Positions 1 to 4,420 of a stretch of 8,443 nt of DNA are shown piece after piece. Made by a program: the position numbers and the translations under genes. Each line of letters starts with the position of its first letter. The stretch's first letter is position 1. The notes beneath the pieces were generated by a model. The model worked only from the letters and a program-made list of their open reading frames with translations. It had not been told where the DNA came from and made no database searches. Source of the stretch: RGIG6904 sp024680835. Its GTDB lineage: Bacteria > Bacillota > Clostridia > Lachnospirales > Lachnospiraceae. The stretch covers positions 1 to 8,443 of the forward strand of contig JAILBP010000079.1 of NCBI GenBank assembly GCA_024680835.1, given 5' to 3'.

Positions 1-321
1 GTAAAGGATACGCAGTTCGATTATCCCTGGTGGAAAGAGAAGGGACTGGATAAAGATATAGATACCCTGTGGACCTTTGATTTCGCGGAATACAATATCC
101 GTCCGAACTCGGGATTTACGATTGATGATGTTATGAAGAGGATCTACGAAAAAAATCCCGGTGACGGGGCGCCTCTTTTAGTGGATGAGAGCGATCACCT
201 GCTCCTGCTCCATGCTCATGATGAGACAGACGAGCTGGCACCCGGATATTACAAGATATTCATTGAGGAGCTTTTGAAAAACGGGGTGAGCTTTGTGGAG
301 CCGGAGTTCATCAGCCTTTGA
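1..321 (+). CDS. Probable polysaccharide deacetylase family protein, C-terminal part (5' truncated)
   Basis: The reading frame is open from the first base to the TGA at 319-321, so this is the last 106 codons of a gene that begins outside the window; the internal ATG at 133 is unlikely to be the start because coding continues upstream of it. The visible part has a segment rich in aromatic and acidic residues (YPWWKEKGLD, WTFDFAEYNIRP), then a hydrophobic strand LLLLHAHDET, then a helix and a closing strand (FIEELLKNGVSFVEPEF). A strand ending in LLHxHD, followed by a helix and a final GxxFV strand, resembles the last strands of NodB-type polysaccharide deacetylases, which remove N- or O-acetyl groups from glycans. 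The catalytic motifs that would settle this lie upstream and cannot be seen. The next gene starts 14 bases after this stop, so the two are probably co-transcribed. The family call is an inference from a short segment. Confidence 0.5.
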   Translation, partial: VKDTQFDYPWWKEKGLDKDIDTLWTFDFAEYNIRPNSGFTIDDVMKRIYEKNPGDGAPLLVDESDHLLLLHAHDETDELAPGYYKIFIEELLKNGVSFVEPEFISL

Positions 322-335
322 GTGCGGGAGACAGT

Positions 336-1481
336 ATGAGAGAGATCACTTGTGAGGAGCTTAAAGGTTTTGAGAAAGATTCCTATGTTCTGATAGATAT
401 CAGGGATGAGGGACACAGGGCATACGGCATGATGCCGGATGCGATCGCAGCAGACCCTGATATCGGAACGGATGAAATGAAGGCAAAGATAGGAGCGATA
501 CCGGAGGATAAGAAACTCGTATTTTACTGTGAGGTAGGGCGCAGGACGAAGGAGTTGGACGATGAGATATGTTTTCCGGGCAGGGAGTGCTACAGCCTTT
601 CAGGAGGTTACATCGGATATATCCGGTCGCTGACAGCAGATGAATCCGATGCCACAGAAAAACAGCACGAGGCTGAAGAGAGCATACGAAAGACTTTCCA
701 CAAGCGTCTGTTTACTCCTTTTGCAAAGGCTTGTAAAACATACCGGCTCATAGAGGAGGGCGACCGCATTGCGGTCTGCATTTCCGGCGGTAAGGATTCG
801 ATGCTCATGGCAAAGCTGTTTCAGGAGATACAAAGGCACAGGCATTGCAGCTTTGAGCTGACATTTCTCGTGATGGATCCGGGATACAACAAAGACAACA
901 GGGCGCTGATCGAGAGCAATGCAAGGGCGCTGGGTATACCCATCGTCATATTCGAGAGCGATATTTTCGATGCGGTGGATACCATAGACAAAAATCCCTG
1001 TTATCTGTGCGCCAGGATGCGCAGAGGTCATCTTTACAGCAAGGCAAAGGAACTGGGCTGCAATAAGATCGCCCTGGGTCACCACTATGATGATGTGATA
1101 GAGACAATACTCATGGGAATGCTGCACGGTGCCCAGATCCAGACCATGATGCCAAAGCTTCACAGCACGAATTTTGAGGGGATGGAGCTGATACGACCGC
1201 TCTATCTTGTGAGGGAACACGATATCTGCACCTGGCGCGATCACAATGACCTGCATTTTCTCCAGTGTGCTTGTCATTTTACGGAGACGTGCTCTACATG
1301 TCACGAGGACGGCACCACAGCTTCCAAGCGGCTGGAGACCAAAAAGCTGATCGCAGCGCTGAAAAAAGATAATCCTTACGTAGAATACAATATTTTCAAG
1401 AGCGTTGAGAACGTGAACCTCGACACTCTGATCGCTTACAAAAAAAACGGGGTACGCCATCATTTCCTGGATGAGTACTGA
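336..1481 (+). CDS. ttcA: Rhodanese-TtcA fusion: tRNA 2-thiocytidine-type thiolation enzyme with N-terminal sulfurtransferase domain
   Basis: A 381-residue two-domain protein. Residues 1-103 form a small rhodanese domain: an early VLIDIRDEGH strand and the active-site loop YCEVGRRT, with the likely persulfide cysteine at C65. Residues 115-381 form a TtcA-family PP-loop ATPase: ISGGKDS at 149-155 binds ATP, the pair C222/C225 in NPCYLCARMRRGHLY matches the iron-sulfur cysteines of TtcA, and GHHYDD at 248-253 and IRPLYLVRE follow in the usual order. TtcA adenylates and thiolates cytidine 32 of certain tRNAs. Four more cysteines (C311, C313, C319, C322) lie in the C-terminal third, where a third cluster ligand is expected. 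The ATG at 336 is chosen because GGGAG at 325-329 sits 6 bases upstream; a TTG at 318 in the same frame overlaps the previous stop and has no such site. The gene ends with TGA followed directly by an in-frame TAA. The rhodanese domain probably supplies sulfur to the PP-loop domain, as the C-terminal rhodanese of some ThiI proteins does; that role is inferred. Confidence 0.87.
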   Translation: MREITCEELKGFEKDSYVLIDIRDEGHRAYGMMPDAIAADPDIGTDEMKAKIGAIPEDKKLVFYCEVGRRTKELDDEICFPGRECYSLSGGYIGYIRSLTADESDATEKQHEAEESIRKTFHKRLFTPFAKACKTYRLIEEGDRIAVCISGGKDSMLMAKLFQEIQRHRHCSFELTFLVMDPGYNKDNRALIESNARALGIPIVIFESDIFDAVDTIDKNPCYLCARMRRGHLYSKAKELGCNKIALGHHYDDVIETILMGMLHGAQIQTMMPKLHSTNFEGMELIRPLYLVREHDICTWRDHNDLHFLQCACHFTETCSTCHEDGTTASKRLETKKLIAALKKDNPYVEYNIFKSVENVNLDTLIAYKKNGVRHHFLDEY

Positions 1482-1482
1482 T

Positions 1483-1507
1483 AAAGATTCTTAAACAGCC
1501 AATCTTT
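1483..1507 (+). terminator. Weak AT-rich inverted repeat after ttcA
   Basis: AAAGATT at 1483-1489 is the exact complement of AATCTTT at 1501-1507, leaving an 11-base loop, and the second arm runs into TTTT. It lies directly after the ttcA stop codon. The stem has only two G-C pairs and a long loop, so it would be a poor intrinsic terminator. I record it because it is the only candidate signal ending the upstream transcript. Confidence 0.2.
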
Positions 1508-1533
1508 TAGATGAAATCTATACTGATATGAGA

Positions 1534-1539
1534 TATAAT
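1534..1539 (+). promoter_or_regulatory. Possible sigma-A -10 element (TATAAT) for the downstream small genes
   Basis: A perfect TATAAT lies in the AT-rich gap between ttcA and the small membrane protein, 67 bases before the chosen start. No good -35 box is found at 16-18 bases spacing and there is no TGn extension, so support is limited to the consensus -10 and its intergenic position. If real, it would start a separate transcript for the genes from 1606 onward. Confidence 0.3.
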
Positions 1540-1548
1540 GATATAAGT

Positions 1549-1564
1549 TGTCCCATACGGGACA
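1549..1564 (+). promoter_or_regulatory. Small perfect inverted repeat in the leader of the membrane protein gene
   Basis: TGTCCC at 1549-1554 and GGGACA at 1559-1564 form a perfect 6-base stem with a 4-base ATAC loop. It starts 10 bases after the TATAAT element, so it would overlap the transcription start or the first transcribed bases. It could be a small operator or a 5' leader hairpin. No T-run follows, so it is not an intrinsic terminator. Confidence 0.3.
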
Positions 1565-1605
1565 GGCTGACTGAGGGGTCGAACACGGAAAAGACGGGGG
1601 AAAAT

Positions 1606-1827
1606 ATGATGTTAAAGCTGATATTGGCAATAGGCATAGTCGGTTTTCTGGCACTTCTCGGCCTGGCGGGTTTCTGCTTTTATCTCGCCAGAAAGGCGGA
1701 GGATGAAAGGCTTGCCGACAAAAAAGAAAAGGAAGAACAGGCTATACTGGATGCTTCCCTGGAGGAGCTGGTAGACAAAGAACTGGAAGCCAGATACAAG
1801 GCCTCCGGGCAAAAAGCTGAGCGATAG
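1606..1827 (+). CDS. Small single-pass membrane protein with charged, coiled-coil-like tail, unknown function
   Basis: A 73-residue protein that I do not recognise. Residues 5-27 are a strongly hydrophobic, Gly/Leu/Ile-rich segment suited to one membrane span. It is followed by ARK and then a tail of Lys, Glu, Asp, Ala and Leu (about residues 30-73) that should be helical and may form a coiled coil. The positive charges after the span suggest the tail is in the cytoplasm. There is no signal peptidase site or lipobox. The frame is open further upstream to an ATG at 1528, but that region is not hydrophobic and lacks a ribosome binding site, whereas GGGGG at 1596-1600 lies 5 bases before the ATG at 1606 (a second ATG follows at 1609). 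The DUF1653 gene starts 62 bases after its stop. The amino acid pattern supports a real gene; the function is open. Confidence 0.65.
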   Translation: MMLKLILAIGIVGFLALLGLAGFCFYLARKAEDERLADKKEKEEQAILDASLEELVDKELEARYKASGQKAER

Positions 1828-1889
1828 ACTGGCCTGGGGAATCCACCGCAAGCGGTAGCCCTTAGGACCTTAGAAGGGAGGTTTACCAT

Positions 1890-2159
1890 ATGGAGGAGCG
1901 TGTTTTTTCACCCGGAGATATTGTGCGGCATTTTAAGAGGGAGACCTTGAGCGAGGCGGAAAAGGGCACGAATATGTACCTGTACAGGATAGTAGGGATA
2001 GCCGAACATACCGAGACCGGGGAAAAACTCATGGTATATCAGGCGATGTACGACAAGGACTTCATGTGCGCCAGACCCCTTGAAATGTTCATGGGAGAGG
2101 TCGACAGGGACAAATATCCTGATATCCGGCAAAAATACAGGTTTGAGAAGGCAGACTGA
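1890..2159 (+). CDS. DUF1653 domain protein
   Basis: An 89-residue protein that is almost entirely one DUF1653 domain. The opening GDIVRHFKRE (9-18), the central YLYRIVGIAEHTETGE (30-45) with VVYQ-like VYQAMY following, and CARPLEMF (60-67) are the expected hallmarks in the expected order. The family is common in bacteria, usually as short stand-alone proteins, and its biochemical role is not established to my knowledge. Compared with short relatives, this one has a longer loop (about residues 18-29) between the first and second strands. It has no signal peptide or membrane span, so it should be cytoplasmic. AAGGGAGG at 1874-1881 is a near-perfect ribosome binding site 8 bases before the ATG, which fixes the start and suggests efficient translation. 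Confidence 0.88.
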   Translation: MEERVFSPGDIVRHFKRETLSEAEKGTNMYLYRIVGIAEHTETGEKLMVYQAMYDKDFMCARPLEMFMGEVDRDKYPDIRQKYRFEKAD

Positions 2160-2215
2160 TTTTTTTGACATGCCGGAACAGCGGTAGCCGGGGATCGGAT
2201 CACGGGAGAGACAGT

Positions 2216-4114
2216 ATGAACATAATGGTCGCCGCAAATTCAAAATATATACCCTTTTGCAAGGTTATGCTGGCATCCCTTTTTGAACAGGACGGGGATA
2301 GGGACATCCATGTTTATATGCCCTATGACGGGCTTTCGGACAGAGAGCTGGCGGAGCTTGGAAACTTCATTGAAGGGCATGAGGAAAAGCATTTCCACCC
2401 GATGCAGGTGGATCCTGAGTTTAAGGAGAGGGTGGAATCCCACAACGGCATTTCCATCGAGACCTATTACAGGATACTGGCCATAGATATGCTGCCGGAC
2501 AGTGTTGAAAAGATATTGTATCTCGACAGCGATATGGTGATACAAAAGAGTATTGCTTCCCTTTGGGATACTGAACTAAAAGACAGGTATTTTGCGGTGT
2601 GCGAGGATATAATAGGTATCCTGAATGATTTCCATGAGGCGAATAAAAAACGCATGAACATCCCGTCTGTATATTCGTATTTCAACGCGGGCGTTATGCT
2701 GATGAACATAGCGGCGCTAAAGCGTGACGGGATCTGCACGAAGGTGCTGGAGCGGATTTATACTGATTTTGAGAGGTACGAATACAACGATCAGGATGTC
2801 CTGAACGAAATGTTTTACGACAGGCTCATATATCTGCCCTGGCAAAAATACAACTGCCCGCCGGCCTTATATATCACGGACGGCAGAAAAATCCCCGGGG
2901 TCGGGGGAGAGCAGGGAGAAGTGGCTCATGCCCGGAACAGTGAATATGACGGTGAAGCGGCAGAAAGGCATGGAGAGGATGCCATAAACAGCAGATTCCT
3001 GAGCTACAGTCAGGTGAGAGCACTGTCAGGGACGGCAGTCAATACGGCAGCAGGGACGGTGAATGTCACCGCTGAGGTGTGCGCAGGCGCGCATATAATC
3101 CACTTTCTGGCGAACACAAAGCCCTGGTCCGGGGATCGCAGGGAATCGCAGGTTTACAGTATCTTTGACAGGGTGTATTTTGAGGCGAGGAAACGGGCGG
3201 GGCTGGAGCCGGATCTTCCCGCTGTCTTAAGAGAGTATCTTTCCGCAAATTATACATATGTTTATCTTGACGGTATGCTGAAGGCCTCTGTTTTGCCGGA
3301 GGCTGATACGCTGATCCTGGGGTCCTCTTATGGGCTGACGGATATTGATATGAGTGTTTTGCCGACGGCGGTAAATCTCTCGGTCACATCTGCCGACCTT
3401 TCGGCGCAGCTTGGGATATTGAGAGAGGCGGTGGAGCACCGGAGAGCGCATTTTGACAGGCTGGTGCTGCTGCTCGGAGAGTACGCTCTGTATGACGATA
3501 TGAGTAAAAGCCGCATGGGACAGGAGATACAGAGGTCTGTTTACGGAGCAGTATACGGTGAGTGGGATCCCTGGAGCAATGTGGCGGTTAATACCGGACT
3601 TTGCATAGCGGATCGTATGAAGGCGGAGGCAGCAGCAAAAGAGCTCATATACAGCAAAGGCAATTTTTTTAACGAGCTGTACACCAGAGAGGATAACTGT
3701 GAGGAAAAATACAGAGGTCTTGTGTGGGCGGAGGCAACTGGGGATGAAAGAGCCCGTTTTGCGGGTATCAGGACAGCGGACCACAACAGACTTTACAAGC
3801 CGGACAGTCCGACTCCGGCGAAAAACAGAGACTGTCTTGACGGGATCTTTTCTCTTGCAGAGACATATGAAATGGAGGTATTCGTTATATTTCCTCCGTT
3901 TTCACCGGAGTATGAGGAGCGGATAGAGCCTGCCATGAAAGCGGAAATGAACGCTTTTTTGAACGAGACACCGCATATGGTAAATCTGCTGGATTTCCGT
4001 GAGCTGGTTGAGGACGGCACCTTCACGCCGGAGGTTTTTTTCGACATGGATCATCTATCTGCAGCAGGGGCTGTGAAGTTTTCAGGAATTCTCAGGGGGC
4101 TTATTCATGGGTGA
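2216..4114 (+). CDS. Two-domain protein: family 8 glycosyltransferase fused to an SGNH/DltD-like domain
   Basis: A 632-residue protein with no signal peptide or membrane span. Residues 1-320 are a GT8 (LgtC/GlgA-like retaining) transferase: opening MNIMVAANSKY, metal and sugar-nucleotide motif LDSD (D104, D106), FNAGVMLMN (156-164), NDQDVLN (191-197), and HFLANTKPW (296-304) matching the closing HxxxxxKPW motif. GT8 enzymes transfer a sugar from UDP-sugar to glycan, lipopolysaccharide or protein acceptors. About 65 residues (226-292) rich in Gly, Ala, Glu and Thr are inserted before the KPW motif. Residues 360-632 look like an SGNH hydrolase/DltD fold: LILGSSYG with candidate serine S371, LLLGEYALYDDM (418-429), VFVIFPPFSPEY (555-566), and FFDMDHLS with D610 and H613 as the other candidate triad residues. 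The ATG at 2216 is chosen because GGGAGAG lies just upstream; a TTG at 2165 would add 17 unlikely residues. The transferase call is firm, the C-terminal call less so. The acceptor and donor are unknown. Confidence 0.85.
   Translation: MNIMVAANSKYIPFCKVMLASLFEQDGDRDIHVYMPYDGLSDRELAELGNFIEGHEEKHFHPMQVDPEFKERVESHNGISIETYYRILAIDMLPDSVEKILYLDSDMVIQKSIASLWDTELKDRYFAVCEDIIGILNDFHEANKKRMNIPSVYSYFNAGVMLMNIAALKRDGICTKVLERIYTDFERYEYNDQDVLNEMFYDRLIYLPWQKYNCPPALYITDGRKIPGVGGEQGEVAHARNSEYDGEAAERHGEDAINSRFLSYSQVRALSGTAVNTAAGTVNVTAEVCAGAHIIHFLANTKPWSGDRRESQVYSIFDRVYFEARKRAGLEPDLPAVLREYLSANYTYVYLDGMLKASVLPEADTLILGSSYGLTDIDMSVLPTAVNLSVTSADLSAQLGILREAVEHRRAHFDRLVLLLGEYALYDDMSKSRMGQEIQRSVYGAVYGEWDPWSNVAVNTGLCIADRMKAEAAAKELIYSKGNFFNELYTREDNCEEKYRGLVWAEATGDERARFAGIRTADHNRLYKPDSPTPAKNRDCLDGIFSLAETYEMEVFVIFPPFSPEYEERIEPAMKAEMNAFLNETPHMVNLLDFRELVEDGTFTPEVFFDMDHLSAAGAVKFSGILRGLIHG
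2891..3091 (+). other. Low-complexity insert within the GT8 domain (protein residues 226-292)
   Basis: In typical GT8 proteins the core ends a short distance before the HxxxxxKPW motif. Here about 65 residues separate TDGRK from the IIHF strand. The segment is rich in Gly, Ala, Glu and Thr, hydrophilic, and probably a disordered or flexible loop. Its first 60 bases are about 65% G+C by hand count, higher than the gene around them. The reading frame is intact throughout, so this is an in-frame expansion and not a break. Confidence 0.55.
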
Positions 4115-4409
4115 GCGGGTTGAATGTGGATGTACCGTGGTAATATGGGATTATCGAGAAAATGAGAAACTTGAATACAGAATTGTTTCACAAACCCAAA
4201 AAGTTCATTATTTGGGAAAAGAATACCATAATGGACGATTTGAAATGAAGGCTGAAATCGTTCTAGATTTCGGAGGTAATGGCTTGGATTGCATAAGCCT
4301 TGAGTCAAAGTTTGGAAAATTATTAAAGGGGAAAAAGGTTGGAGATATAATAAGTTACATCACTGATGATGGTGAAAAAGAGAAGTTTAAGGTTCTCGAA
4401 ATAAGATAA
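4107..4409 (+). CDS. Stand-alone GreA/GreB C-terminal-like domain protein, AT-rich
   Basis: A 100-residue protein. The second half, ISLESKFGKLLKGKKVGD (63-80) followed by an acidic turn and KFKVLEIR, matches the C-terminal FKBP-like domain of the transcription cleavage factors GreA and GreB (SPLG-x-ALLGKxxGD). Residues 7-29 fit its first strands. Between these parts is an extra stretch of about 20 residues with a LGKEYHNGRF turn. There is no N-terminal coiled coil, the part of GreA that carries the acidic residues acting in the polymerase channel, so transcript cleavage is unlikely; binding to RNA polymerase without cleavage, as for Rnk-like proteins, is possible. The gene overlaps the end of the previous one by 8 bases, with CAGGGGG at 4093-4099 as its ribosome binding site. 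Its G+C content is about 35% by hand count, with many AAA, GAA, ATA and TTA codons, unlike neighbours near or above 50%, which suggests acquisition from another genome. Confidence 0.75.
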   Translation: MGERVECGCTVVIWDYRENEKLEYRIVSQTQKVHYLGKEYHNGRFEMKAEIVLDFGGNGLDCISLESKFGKLLKGKKVGDIISYITDDGEKEKFKVLEIR

Positions 4410-4420
4410 TGGAGGTTTTT

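Noticed and set aside
600..1463. Long open frame (287 codons) on the minus strand opposite ttcA
   Set aside because: It lies wholly inside a gene with clear rhodanese and TtcA motifs, its translation resembles no family I know, and no ribosome binding site supports it. It is a by-product of codon bias on the other strand.
1859..1878. CCCTT and AAGGG could pair and mask part of the DUF1653 ribosome binding site
   Set aside because: Only five base pairs around a 10-base loop, which is too weak to propose a regulatory switch.
2160..2167. T-run directly after the DUF1653 stop codon, as in an intrinsic terminator
   Set aside because: No convincing stem precedes it; the upstream bases are the coding end of the DUF1653 gene without an inverted repeat.
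1851..2189. Repeated 10-mer AGCGGTAGCC at 1851-1860 and 2180-2189, each upstream of a ribosome binding site
   Set aside because: The shared stretch is short, the flanks differ, and only two copies are seen, so chance is a sufficient explanation. It could be revisited if more copies occur elsewhere in the genome.
3227..3784. Open frame of 185 codons on the minus strand within the GT8-SGNH gene
   Set aside because: It is antisense to a well-supported gene, its composition is rich in Arg, His, Pro and Cys as expected of a shadow frame, and there is no start signal.
4346..4351. TATAAT inside the GreA-like gene, about 70 bases before the GH3 start
   Set aside because: The gene is AT-rich, so such a match is expected by chance, and the best -35 candidate at proper spacing matches only about half the consensus.
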